From assembly GCA_949152475.1 (NCBI GenBank), contig CASCJZ010000519.1, positions 1 to 64,000 on the forward strand: a stretch of DNA of 64,000 bases. Direction: 5' to 3'. The position numbers and the translations under genes were made by a program. A model generated the notes under the pieces. It was given only the letters and a program-made list of their open reading frames with translations, did no database searches and was not told where the DNA came from. Positions 49,163 through 62,400 of the stretch are shown one piece after another. Origin of the DNA: Terebella lapidaria (Eukaryota; Annelida; Polychaeta; Terebellida; Terebellidae). Numbering within the stretch: position 1 is the first letter of the stretch; each line of letters opens with the position of its first letter.

Positions 49163-50181
49163 GTGGTCTGTGTGACTGTGTGGTCTGTGTAACTGTGTGG
49201 TCTGTGTAACTGTGTGGTCAGTGTAACTGTGTGGTCTGTGTAACTGTGTGGTCTGTGTAACTGTGTGGTCAGTGTAACTGTGTGGTCTGTCTAACTGTGT
49301 GGTCTGTGTAACTGTGTGGTCTGTGTAACTGTGTGGTCTGTGTGGTCTGTGTAACTGTGTGGTCTGTGTAACTGTGTGGTCTGTGTGGTCTGTGTAACTG
49401 TGTGGTCAGTGTAACTGTGTGGTCTGTGTAACTGTGTGGTCTGTGTAACTGTGTGGACAGTGTAACTGTGTGGTCTGTGTAACTGTGTATTCTGTGTGGT
49501 CTGTGTAACTGTGTGGTCTGTGTGGTCTGTGTAACTGTGTGGTCAGTGTAACTGTGTGGTCTGTGTAACTGTGTGGTCTGTCTATCTGTGTGGTCTGTGT
49601 ACCTGTGTGGTCTGTGTAACTGTGTGGTCTGTGTAACCGTGTGGTCAGTGTCACTGTGTGGTCTGTGTAACTGTGTGGTCTGTGTAACTGTGTGGTCAGT
49701 GTAACTGTGTTGTCAGTGTAACTGTGTGGTCTGTGTAACTGTGTGCTCTATCTAACTGTGTGGTCTGTGTAACTGTGTGGTCTGTGTACCTGTGTGGTCT
49801 GTGTAACTGTGTGGTCTGTGTAACCGTGTGGTCAGTGTCACTGTGTGGTCTGTGTAACTGTGTGGTCTGTGTAACTGTGTGGTCAGTGTAACTGTGTGGT
49901 CTGTGTAACTGTGTATTCTGTGTGGTCTGTGTAACTGTGTGGTCTGTGTGGTCTGTGTAACTGTGTTGTCAGTGTAACTGTGTGGTCTGTGTAACTGTGT
50001 GCTCTATCTAACTGTGTGGTCTGTGTAACTGTGTGGTCTGTGTAACTGTGTGGTCTGTGTAACCGTGTGGTCAGTGTCACTGTGTGGTCTGTGTAACTGT
50101 GTGGTCTTTGTGACTGTGTGATATGTGTAACTGTGTCGTCTGTGTAACTGTGTGGTCTGTGTAACTGTGTGGTCTGTGTAA

Positions 50182-51742
50182 CTGTGTGGTCTGTGTGACT
50201 GTGTGATCTCTGTAATTGTGTGGTTTGTGTAACTGTGCGGTTTGTGTAACTGTGTGGTCTGTGTAACTGTGTGGTCTGTGTAACTGTGTTGTCTGTGTAA
50301 CTGTGTGGTCTGTGTAACTGTGTGGTCTGTGTAACTGTGTGGTCTGTGTAACTGTGTGGTCTGTGTGACTGTGTGGTCGGTGTAACTGTGTGGTCTTTGT
50401 AACTGTGTGGTCTGTGTGACGGTGTGTAACTGTGTTGTCTGTGTAACTGTGTGGTCTGTGTAACTGTGTGGTCTGTGTAACTGTGTGGTCTGTGTAACTG
50501 TGTGGTCTGTGTGGTCTGTGTAACTGTGTGGTCAGTGTAACTGTGTGGTCTGTGTAACTGTGTGGTCTGTGTAACTGTGTGGTCAGTGTAACTGTGTGGT
50601 CTGTGTAACTGTGTATTCTGTGTGTTCTGTGTATCTGTGTGGTCTGTGTGGTCTGTGTAACTGTGTGGTCTGTGTAACTGTGTGGTCTGTCTATCTGTGT
50701 GGTCTGTGTAACTGTGTGGTCAGTGTAACTGTGTGCTCTATCTAACTGTGTGGTCTGTGTAACTGTGTGGTCAGTGTAACTGTGTGGTCTGTGTAACTGT
50801 GTGGTCTGTGTAACTGTGTGGTCAGTGTAACTGTGTGGTCTGTGTAGCTGTGTGGTCAGTGTAACAGTGTGGTCAGTGTAACTGTGTGGTCTGTGTGGTC
50901 TGTGTAACTGTGTGGTCGGTGTAACGGTGTGGTCTGTGTAACTGTGTGGTCTGTGTAACTGTGTGGTCTGTGTAACTGTGTGGTCTGTGTAACTGCGTAA
51001 TCTGTGTAACTGTAATCTGTGTAACTGTGTGGTCTGTGTGACTGTGTGGTCTGTGTGACTGTGTGGTCTGTGTAACTGTGTGGTCTGTGTAACTGTGTGG
51101 TCTGTGTGACTGTGTGGTCTGTGTAACTGTGTGGTCTGTGTAACTGTGTGGTCAGTGTAACTGTGTGGTCTGTGTAACTGTGTGGTCTGTGTAACTGTGT
51201 GGTCAGTGTAACTGTGTGGTCTGTCTAACTGTGGTCTGTGTAACTGTGTGGTCTGTGTAACTGTGTGGTCTGTGTAACTGTGTGGTGTGTGTAACTGTGT
51301 GGTCTGTGTAACTGTGTGGTCTGTGTGGTCTGTGTAACTGTGTGGTGTGTGTGACGGTTTGGTCAGTGTAACTGTGTGGTCTGTGTCACTGTGTGGTCTG
51401 TGTAACTGTGTGGTCTGTGTAACTGTGTGGTCTGTGTAACTGTGTGGTCTGTGTAACTGTGTGGTTTGTGTGACTGTGTGGTCTGTGTCACTGTGTGATC
51501 TGTGTAACTGTGTGGTCTGTGTAACTGTGTGGTGTGTGTCACTGTGGTCTGTGTAACTGTGTGGTCTGTGTAACTGTGTGGTCAGTGTAACTGTGTGGTC
51601 TGTCTAACTGTGTGGTCTGTGTAACTGTGTGGTCTGTGTAACTGTGTGGTCTGTGTAACGGTGTGGTCAGTGTAACTGTGTGGTCTGTGTAACTGTGTGG
51701 TCTGTGTAACTGTGTGGTCTGTGTAACTCTGTGGTCTGTGTG
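50182..51742. repeat. 1.5-kb array block, copy B of 39400-40960
   Basis: Copy at +10,782 bp. It keeps even rare changes such as GACGGTTTGG and GTCAGTGTAACAGTG-type units. The first copy has AACACTGTGG where most other copies have AACAGTGTGG, a private change. Confidence 0.75.
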
Positions 51743-54700
51743 GTCTGTGTAACTGTGTGGTCAGTGTAACTGTGTGGTCTGTGTAACTGTGTGGTCTGTG
51801 TAACTGTGTGGTCTGTGTAACTGTGTGGTCTGTGTAACGGTGTGGTCAGTGTAACTGTGTGGTCTGTGTAACTGTGTGGTCTGTGTAACTGTGTGTTCAG
51901 TGTAACTGTGTGGTCTGTCTAACTGTGTGGTCTATGTAACTGTGTGGTCTGTGTAACTGTGTGGTCTGTGTAACGGTGTGGTCAGTGTAACTGTGTGGTC
52001 TGTGTAACTGTGTGGTCTGTGTAACTGTGTGGTCTGTGTAACTGTGTGGTCTGTGTGGTCTGTGTAACTGTGTGGTCAGTGTAACTGTGTGGTCTGTGTA
52101 ACTGTGTGGTCTGTGTAACTGTGTGGTCAGTGTAACTGTGTGGTCTGTGTGACTGTGTGGTCTGTGTAACTGTGTGGTCTGTGTAACTGTGTGGTCTGTG
52201 TAACTGTGTGGTCTGTGTAACTGTGTGGTATGTGTCACTGTGTGGTCTGTGTAACTGTGTGGTCTGTGTAACTGTGTGGTCTGTGTAACTGTGTAATCTG
52301 TGTTCTGTGTGACTGTTTGGTCTGCGTGGTCTGTGTGACAGTGTGGTCTGTGTGGTCTGTGTAACTGTGCGGTCTGTGTAACTGTGTGGTCTGTGTAACT
52401 GTGTGGTCTGTGTAACTGTGTTGTCTGTGTATCTGTGTGGTCTATATAACTGTGTGGTCTGTGTAACTGTGTAATCTGTGTAACTGTGTAATCTGTGAAA
52501 CTGTGTGGTCTGTGTGACTGTGTGGTCTGTGTAACTGTGTGATCTGTGTAACTGTGTGGTCTGTGTGACTGTGTGGTCTGTGTAACTGTGTGGTCTGTGT
52601 GACTGTGTGGTCTGTGTAACTGTGTGATATGTGTAACTGTGTGGTCTGTGTAACTGTGTGGTCTGTGTAACTGTGTGGTCTGTGTGACTGTGTGTTCTGT
52701 GTGACTGTTTGGTCTGTGTGGTCTGTGTGACAGTGTGGTCTGTGTAACTGTGTGGTCTGTGAAACTGTGTGATCTGTGTAACTGTGTGATCTGTGTAAAT
52801 GTGTGGTCTGTGTGACTGTGTGGTCTGTGTAACTGTGTGGTCTGTGTAACTGTGTGGTCTGTGAAACTGTGTGATCTGTGTAATTGTGTGATCTGTGTAA
52901 CTGTGTGGTCTGTGTAACTGTGTGGTCTGTGTGACTGTGTGGTCTCTGTAACTGTGTGGTTTGTGTAACTGTGCGGTCTGTGTAACTGTGTGGTCTGTGT
53001 AACTGTGTGGTCTGTGTAACTGTGTTGTCTGTGTAACTGTGTGGTCTGTGTAACTGTGTGGTCTGTGTAACTGTGTGGTCTGTGTAACTGTGTGGTCTGT
53101 GTGACTGTGTGATCTCTGTAATTGTGTGGTTTGTGTAACTGTGCGGTTTGTGTAACTGTGTGGTCTGTGTAACTGTGTGGTCTGTGTAACTGTGTTGTCT
53201 GTGTAACTGTGTGGTCTGTGTAACTGTGTGGTCTGTGTAACTGTGTGGTCTGTGTAACTGTGTGGTCTGTGTGACTGTGTGGTCGGTGTAACTGTGTGGT
53301 CTTTGTAACTGTGTGGTCTGTGTGACTGTGTGTAACTGTGTTGTCTGTGTAACTGTGTGGTCTGTGTAACTGTGTGGTCTGTGTAACTGTGTGGTCTGTG
53401 TAACTGTGTGGTCTGTGTGGTCTGTGTAACTGTGTGGTCAGTGTAACTGTGTGCTCTATCTAACTGTGTGGTCTGTGTAACTGTGTGGTCAGTGTAACTG
53501 TGTGGTCTGTGTAACTGTGTGGTCTGTGTAACTGTGTGGTCAGTGTAACTGTGTGGTCTGTGTAGCTGTGTGGTCAGTGTAACAGTGTGGTCAGTGTAAC
53601 TGTGTGGTCTGTGTGGTCTGTGTAACTGTGTGGTCGGTGTAACGGTGTGGTCTGTGTAACTGTGTGGTCAGTGTAACTGTGTGGTCTGTCTAACTGTGTG
53701 GTCTGTGTAACTGTGTGGTCTGTGTAACTGTGTGGTCTGTGTAACGGTGTGGTCAGTGTAACTGTGTGGTCTGTGTAACTGTGTGGTCTGTGTAACTGTG
53801 TGGTCTGTGTAACTGTGTGGTCTGTCTGGTCTGTGTAACTGTGTGGTCAGTGTAACTGTGTGGTCTGTGTAACTGTGTGGTCTGTGTAACTGTGTGGTCA
53901 GTGTAACTCTGTGGTCTGTGTAACTGTGTGGTCTGTGTAACTGTGTGGTCTGTGTAACTGTGTGGTCCGTGTAACTGTGTGACTGTGTGGTCTGTGTGAC
54001 TGTGTGGTCTGTGTGACTGTGTGGTCTGTGTAACCGTGTGGTCTGTGTCACTGTGTGGTCTGTGTCACTGTGTGGTCTGTGTCACTGTGGTCTGTGTAAC
54101 TGTGTGGTCTGTGTCACTGTGTGGTCTGTGTCACTGTATGGTCTGTGTAACTGTGTGGTCTGTGTGACTGTGTGGTCTGTGTGACTGTGTGGTCTGTGTA
54201 ACTGTGTGGTCTGTGTAACTCTGTGGTCTGTGTAACTGTGTGGTCTGTGTAACTGTGTGGTCTGTGTAACTGTGTAACTGTGTGGTCTCTGTGACTGTGT
54301 GGTCTGTGTGACTGTGTGGTCCGTGTAACTGTGTGGTCAGTGTGAATGTGTGGTCTGTGTAACTGTGTGGTCTGTGTAACTGTGTGGTCAGTGGAACTGT
54401 GTGGTCTGTGCAACTGTGTGGTCTGTGTAACTGTGTGGTCTGTGTAACTGTGTGGTCTGTGTAACTGTGTGGTCTGTGTAACTGTGTGGTCTGTGTGGTC
54501 TGTGTAACTGTGTGGTCTGTGTGACTGTTTGGTCAGTGTAACTGTGTGGTCTGTGTGACTGTGTGGTCTGTGTAACTGTGTGGTCTGTGTAACTGTGTGG
54601 TCTGTGTAACTGTGTGGTCTGTGTAACTGTGTGGTGTGTGTCACTGTGGTCTGTGTAACTGTGTGGTCTGTGTCACTGTGTGGTCTGTGTCACTGTGTGG

Positions 54701-57700
54701 TCTGTGTAACTGTGTGGTCTGTGTGACTGTGTGGTCTGTGTAACTGTGTGGTGTGTGTAACTGTGTGGTCTGTGTGACTGTGTGGTCTGTGTAACTGTGT
54801 GGTCTGTATAACTGTGTGGTCTGTGTAACTGTGTGGTCTGTGTAACTGTGTGGTCTGTCTAACTGTGTGGTCAGTGTAACTGTGTGGTCTGTGTGGTCTG
54901 TGTAACTGTGTGGTCTGTGTAACTGTGTGGTCAGTGTAACTGTGTGGTCTGTGTGGTCTGTGTAACTGTGTGGTCTGTGTAACTGTGTGGTCTGTGTAAC
55001 GGTGTGGTCTATGTAACTGTGTGGTCTGTGTCACTGTGTGGTCTGTGTAACTGTGTGATCTGTGTAACTGTGATCTGTGTAACTGTGTGGTCTGTGTAAC
55101 TGTGTGGTCTATGTAACTGTGTGGTCAGTGTAACTGTGTGGTCTGTGTAACTGTGTGGTCTGTGTGACTGTGTGGTCTGTGTGACTGTGTGTTCTGTGTG
55201 ACTCTGTGGTCTGTGTGATTGCGTGGTCTGTGTGACTGTGTGGTCTGTGTAACTGTGTGGTCTGTGTAACTGTGTGGTCTGTGTAACTGTGTGGTCTGTC
55301 TATCTGTGTGGTCTGTGTAACTGTGTGGTCAGTGTAACTGTGTGCTCTATCTAACTGTGTGGTCTGTGTAACTGTGTGGTCAGTGTAACTGTGTGGTCTG
55401 TGTAACTGTGTGGTCTGTGTAACTGTGTGGTCAGTGTAACTGTGTGGTCTGTGTAGCTGTGTGGTCAGTGTAACAGTGTGGTCAGTGTAACTGTGTGGTC
55501 TGTGTAACTGTGTGGTCGGTGTAACGGTGTGGTCTGTGTAACTGTGTGGTCTGTGTAACTGTGTGGTCCGTGTAACTGTGTGGTCTGTGTAACTGCGTAA
55601 TCTGTGTAACTGTAATCTGTGTAACTGTGTGGTCTGTGTGACTGTGTGGTCTGTGTGACTGTGTGGTCTGTGTAACTGTGTGGTCTGTGTAACTGTGTGG
55701 TCTGTGTGACTGTGTGGTCTGTGTAACTGTGTGGTCTGTGTAACTGTGTGGTCAGTGTAACTGTGTGGTCTGTGTAACTGTGTGGTCTGTGTAACTGTGT
55801 GGTCAGTGTAACTGTGTGGTCTGTCTAACTGTGGTCTGTGTAACTGTGTGGTCTGTGTAACTGTGTGGTCTGTGTAACTGTGTGGTGTGTGTAACTGTGT
55901 GGTCTGTGTAACTGTGTGGTCTGTGTGGTCTGTGTAACTGTGTGGTGTGTGTGACTGTTTGGTCAGTGTAACTGTGTGGTCTGTGTCACTGTGTGGTCTG
56001 TGTAACTGTGTGGTCTGGGTAACTGTGTGGTCTGTGTAACTGTGTGGTCTGTGTAACTGTGTGGTTTGTGTGACTGTGTGGTCTGTGTCACTGTGTGATC
56101 TGTGTAACTGTGTGGTCTGTGTAACTGTGTGGTGTGTGTCACTGTGGTCTGTGTAACTGTGTGGTCTGTGTAACTGTGTGGTCAGTGTAACTGTGTGGTC
56201 TGTCTAACTGTGTGGTCTGTGTAACTGTGTGGTCTGTGTAACTGTGTGGTCTGTGTAACGGTGTGGTCAGTGTAACTGTGTGGTCTGTGTAACTGTGTGG
56301 TCTGTGTAACTGTGTGGTCTGTGTAACTGTGTGGTCTGTGTGGTCTGTGTAACTGTGTGGTCAGTGTAACTGTGTGGTCTGTGTAACTGTGTGGTCTGTG
56401 TAACTGTGTGGTCTGTGTAACTGTGTGGTCTGTGTAACGGTGTGGTCAGTGTAACTGTGTGGTCTGTGTAACTGTGTGGTCTGTGTAACTGTGTGGTCAA
56501 TGTAACTGTGTGGTCTGTCTAACTGTGTGGTCTGTGTAACTGTGTGGTCTGTGTGACTGTGTGGTCTGTGTAACTGTGTGGTCTGTGTAACTGTGTGGTC
56601 TGTGTAACTGTGTGGTATGTGTCACTGTGTGATCTGTGTAACTGTGTGGTCTGTGTAACTGTGTGGTCTGTGTAATTGTGTGGTAGGTGTCACGGTGGTC
56701 TGTGCAATTGTGTGGTCTGTGTGACTGTGTGGTCTGTGTGACTGTGTGGTCCGTGTAACTGTGTGGTCTGTGTAACTGTGTGGTCAGTGTAACTGTGTGG
56801 TCTGTCTAACTGTGTGGTCTGTCTAACTGTGTGATCTGTGTAACTGTGTGGTCTGTGTAACTGTGTGGTCAGTGTAACTCTGTGGTCTGTGTAACTGTGT
56901 GGTCTGTGTAACTGTGTGGTCTGTGTAACTGAGTGGTCCGTGTAACTGTGTGACTGTGTGGTCTGTGTGACTTTGTGGTCTGTGTGACTGTGTGGTCTGT
57001 GTAACTGTGTGGTCTGTGTCACTGTGTGGTCTGTGTCACTGTGTGGTCTGTGTCACTGTGGTCTGTGTAACTGTGTGGTCTGTGTCACTGTGTGGTCTGT
57101 GTCACTGTATGGTCTGTGTAACTGTGTGGTCTGTGTAACTGTGTGGTCTGTGTAACTCTGTGGTCTGTGTAACTATGTGGTCTGTGTAACTGTGTGGTCT
57201 GTGTAACTGTGTGGTCTGTGTAACTGTGTGACTGTGTGGTCTCTGTGACTGTGTGGTCTGTGTGACTGTGTGGTCCGTGTAACTGTGTGGTCAGTGTGAC
57301 TGTGTGGTCTGTGTAACTGTGTGGTCTGTGTAACTGTGTGGTCTGTGTAACTGTGTGGTGTGTGTAACTGTGTGGTCTGTGTAACTGTGTGGTCTGTGTG
57401 GTCTGTGTAACTGTGTGGTCTGTGTGACTGTTTGGTCAGTGTAACTGTGTGGTCTGTGTGACTGTGTGGTCTGTGTACCTGTGTGGTCTGTGTAACTGTG
57501 TGGTCTGTGTAACTGTGTGGTCTGTGTAACTGTGTGGTGTGTGTCACTGTGGTCTGTGTAACTGTGTGGTCTGTGTCACTGTGTGGTCTGTGTCACAGTG
57601 TGGTCTGTGTAACTGTGTGGTCTGTGTGACTGTGTGGTCTGTGTAACTGTGTGGTGTGTGTAACTGTGTGGTCTGTGTGACTGTGTGGTCTGTGTAACTG

Positions 57701-59469
57701 TGTGGTCTGTATAACTGTGTGGTCTGTGTAACTGTGTGGTCTGTGTAACTGTGTGGTGTGTGTAACTGTGTGGTCTGTGTAACTGTGTGGTCTGTGTGGT
57801 CTGTGTAACTGTGTGGTCTGTGTGACTGTTTGGTCAGTGTAACTGTGTGGTCTGTGTGACTGTGTGGTCTGTGTACCTGTGTGGTCTGTGTAACTGTGTG
57901 GTCTGTGTAACTGTGTGGTCTGTGTAACTGTGTGGTGTGTGTCACTGTGGTCTGTGTAACTGTGTGGTCTGTGTCACTGTGTGGTCTGTGTCACAGTGTG
58001 GTCTGTGTAACTGTGTGGTCTGTGTGACTGTGTGGTCTGTGTAACTGTGTGGTGTGTGTAACTGTGTGGTCTGTGTGACTGTGTGGTCTGTGTAACTGTG
58101 TGGTCTGTATAACTGTGTGGTCTGTGTAACTGTGTGGTCTGTGTAACTGTGTGGTCTGTCTAACTGTGTGGTCAGTGTAACTGTGTGGTCTGTGTGGTCT
58201 GTGTAACTGTGTGGTCTGTGTAACTGTGTGGTCAGTGCAACTGTGTGGTCTGTGTGGTCTGTGTAACTGTGTGGTCTGTGTAACTGTGTGGTCTGTGTAA
58301 CGGTGTGGTCTATGTAACTGTGTGGTCTGTGTCACTGTGTGGTCTGTGTAACTGTGTGATCTGTGTAACTGTGATCTGTGTAACTGTGTGGTCTGTGTAA
58401 CTGTGTGGTCTATGTAACTGTGTGGTCAGTGTAACTGTGTGGTCTGTGTAACTGTGTGGTCTGTGTGACTGTGTGGTCTGTGTGACTCTGTGGTCTGTGT
58501 GATTGCGTGGTCTGTGTGACTGTGTGGTCTGTGTAACTGTGTGGTCTGTGTAACTGTGTGGTCTGTGTAACTGTGTGGTCAGTGTGACTGTGTGATCTGT
58601 GTAACTGTGTGGTCTGTGTAACTGTGTGGTCTGTTTAACTGTGTGGTCTGTGTAACTGTGTGGTCTGTGTAACTGTGTGGTCTGTGTAACTGTGTGGTCT
58701 GTGTGACTGTGTGGTCTGTGTAACTGTGTGGTCAGTGTAACTGTGTCTTCAGTGTAACTGTGTGGTATGTGTAACTGTGTGGTATGTGTAACTGTGTGGT
58801 ATGTGTAACTGTGTGGTCTGTGTAATTGTGTGGTCTGTGTAACTGTGTGGTCTCTGTGGTCTGTGTGGTCTGTGTAACTGTGTGGTCTGTGTAACTGTGT
58901 GGTCTGTGTAGCTGTATGGTCTGTGTAACTGTGTGGTCAGTGTGACTGTGTGGTCTGTGTAACTGTGTGGTGTGTGACTGTGTGGTGTGTGTCACTCTGT
59001 GGTCTGTGTAACTGTGTGGTCTGTGTAACTGTGTTGTCTGTGTAACTGTTTGGTCTGTGTAACTGTTTGGTCTGTGTAACTGTGTGGTCTGTGTGACTGT
59101 GTGGTCTGTGTAACTGTGTGGTGTGTGTAACTGTGTGGTCTGTGTAACTGTGTTGTCTGTGTGGTCTGTGTGGTCAGTGGTCTGTGTAACTGTGTGATTT
59201 GTGTAACTGTGTGGTATGTGTGACTGTGTGGTCTGTGTGACTGTGTGGTCTGTGTGGTCTGTGTAACTGTGCGGTCTGTGTAACTGTGTGGTCTGTGTAA
59301 CTGTGTGGTCAGTGTGACTGTGTGGTCTACTTAACTGTGTGGTCTGTGTAACTGTGTGGTCTATGTAACTGTGTGGTGTGTGTCACTGTGTGGTGTGTGT
59401 AACTGTGTGGTCTGTGTAACTGTGTGGTCTGTGTAACTGTGTGGTCTGTGTGACTGTGCGGTCTGTGTG

Positions 59470-62400
59470 ACTGTGTGGTCCGTGTAACTGTGTGGTCAGT
59501 GTAACTCTGTGGTCTGTGTAACTGTGTGGTCTGTGTAACTGTGTGGTCTGTGTAACTGTGTGGTCCGTGTAACTGTGTGACTGTGTGGTCTGTGTGACTT
59601 TGTGGTCTGTGTGACTGTGTGGTCTGTGTAACTGTGTGGTCTGTGTCACTGTGTGGTCTGTGTCACTGTGTGGTCTGTGTCACTGTGGTCTGTGTAACTG
59701 TGTGGTCTGTGTCACTGTGTGGTCTGTGTCACTGTATGGTCTGTGTAACTGTGTGGTCTGTGTGACTGTGTGGTCTGTGTCACTGTGTGGTCTGTGTAAC
59801 TGTGTGGTCTGTGTAACTCTGTGGTCTGTGTAACTCTGTGGTCTGTGTAACTGTGTGGTCTGTGTAACTGTGTGGTCTGTGTAACTGTGTGACTGTGTGG
59901 TCTCTGTGACTGTGTGGTCTGTGTGACTGTGTGGTCCGTGTAACTGTGTGGTCAGTGTGACTGTGTGGTCTGTGTAACTGTGTGGTCTGTGTAACTGTGT
60001 GGTCAGTGGAACTGTGTGGTCTGTGCAACTGTGTGGTCTGTGTAACTGTGTGGTCTGTGTAACTGTGTGGTGTGTGTAACTGTGTGGTCTGTGTCACTGT
60101 GTGGTCTGTGTGGTCTGTGTAACTGTGTGGTCTGTGTGACTGTTTGGTCAGTGTAACTGTGTGGTCTGTGTAACTGTGTGGTCTGTGTAACTGTGTGGTC
60201 TGTGTAACTGTGTGGTCTGTGTAACTGTGTGGTGTGTGTCACTGTGGTCTGTGTAACTGTGTGGTCTGTGTCACTGTGTGGTCTGTGTCACAGTGTGGTC
60301 TGTGTAACTGTGTGGTCTGTGTGACTGTGTGGTCTGTGTAACTGTGTGGTGTGTGTAACTGTGTGGTCTGTGTGACTGTGTGGTCTGTGTAACTGTGTGG
60401 TCTGTATAACTGTGTGGTCTGTGTAACTGTGTGGTCTGTGTAACTGTGTGGTCTGTCTAACTGTGTGGTCAGTGTAACTGTGTGGTCTGTGTGGTCTGTG
60501 TAACTGTGTGGTCTGTGTAACTGTGTGGTCAGTGTAACTGTGTGGTCTGTGTGGTCTGTGTAACTGTGTGGTCTGTGTAACGGTGTGGTCTATGTAACTG
60601 TGTGGTCTGTGTCACTGTGTGGTCTGTGTAACTGTGTGATCTGTGTAACTGTGATCTGTGTAACTGTGTGGTCTGTGTAACTGTGTGGTCTATGTAACTG
60701 TGTGGTCAGTGTAACTGTGTGGTCTGTGTAACTGTGTGGTCTGTGTGACTGTGTGGTCTGTGTGACTGTGTGGTCTGTGTGACTCTGTGGTCTGTGTGAT
60801 TGCGTGGTCTGTGTGACTGTGTGGTCTGTGTAACTGTGTGGTCTGTGTAACTGTGTGGTCTGTGTAACTGTGTGGTCAGTGTGACTGTGTGATCTGTGTA
60901 ACTGTGTGGTCTGTGTAACTGTGTGGTCTGTTTAACTGTGTGGTCTGTGTAACTGTGTGGTCTGTGTAACTGTGTGGTCTGTGTAACTATGTGGTCTGTG
61001 TGACTGTGTGGTCTGTGTAACTGTGTGGTCAGTGTAACTGTGTCTTCAGTGTAACTATGTGGTATGTGTAACTGTGTGGTATGTGTAACTGTGTGGTCTG
61101 TGTAATTGTGTGGTCTGTGTAACTGTGTGGTCTGTGTAACTGTGTGGTCTGTGTGGTCTGTGTGGTCTGTGTAACTGTGTGGTCTGTGTAACTGTGTGGT
61201 CTGTGTAGCTGTATGGTCTGTGTAACTGTGTGGTGTGTGTAACTGTGTGGTCTGTGTGACTGTGTGGTCTGTGTAACTGTGTGGTCTGTATAACTGTGTG
61301 GTCTGTGTAACTGTGTGGTCTGTGTAACTGTGTGGTCTGTCTAACTGTGTGGTCAGTGTAACTGTGTGGTCTGTGTGGTCTGTGTAACTGTGTGGTGTGT
61401 GACTGTGTGGTGTGTGTCACTCTGTGGTCTGTGTAACTGTGTGGTCTGTGTAACTGTGTTGTCTGTGTAACTGTTTGGTCTGTGTAACTGTTTGGTCTGT
61501 GTAACTGTGTGGTCTGTGTGACTGTGTGGTCTGTGTAACTGTGTGGTGTGTGTAACTGTGTGGTCTGTGTAACTGTGTTGTCTGTGTGGTCTGTGTGGTC
61601 AGTGGTCTGTGTAACTGTGTGATTTGTGTAACTGTGTGGTATGTGTGACTGTGTGGTCTGTGTGACTGTGTGGTCTGTGTGGTCTGTGTGGTCTGTGTAA
61701 CTGTGCGGTCTGTGTAACTGTGTGGTCTGTGTAACTGTGTGGTCAGTGTGACTGTGTGGTCTACTTAACTGTGTGGTCTGTGTAACTGTGTGGTCTATGT
61801 AACTGTGTGGTGTGTGTCACTGTGTGGTGTGTGTAACTGTGTGGTCTGTGTAACTGTGTGGTCTGTGTAACTGTGTGGTCTGTGTAACTGTGTGGTCAGT
61901 GTAACTGTGTGGTCGGTGTAACTGTGTGGTCTGTGTAACTGTGTGGTCTGTGTAACTGTGTGGACTGTGTGACTGTGTGGTCTGTGTAACTGTGTGGTCT
62001 GTGTGACTGTGTGGTCTGTGTGACTGTGTGGTCCGTGTAACTGTGTGGTCAGTGTAACTGTGTGGTCTGTGTGACTGTGTGGTCTGTGTGACTGTGTGGT
62101 CTGTGTGATCTGTGTGGTCTGTGTAACTGTGTGGTCTGTGTAACTGTGTGGTCTGTGTAACTGTGTGGTCAGTGTGACTGTGTGGTCTGTGTAGCTGTGT
62201 GGTCTGTGTAACTGTGTGGTGTGTGTCACTGTGTGGTCTGTGTAACTGTGTGGTCTGTCAAACTGTTTGGTCTGTGTAATTGTGTGGTCTGTGTAACTGT
62301 GTGGTGTGTGTCACTGTGCGGTCTGTGTAACTGTGTGGTCTGTGTAACTGTGTGGTCTGTGTAACTGTGTGGTCTGTGTCACTGTGTGGTCTGTGTGGTC

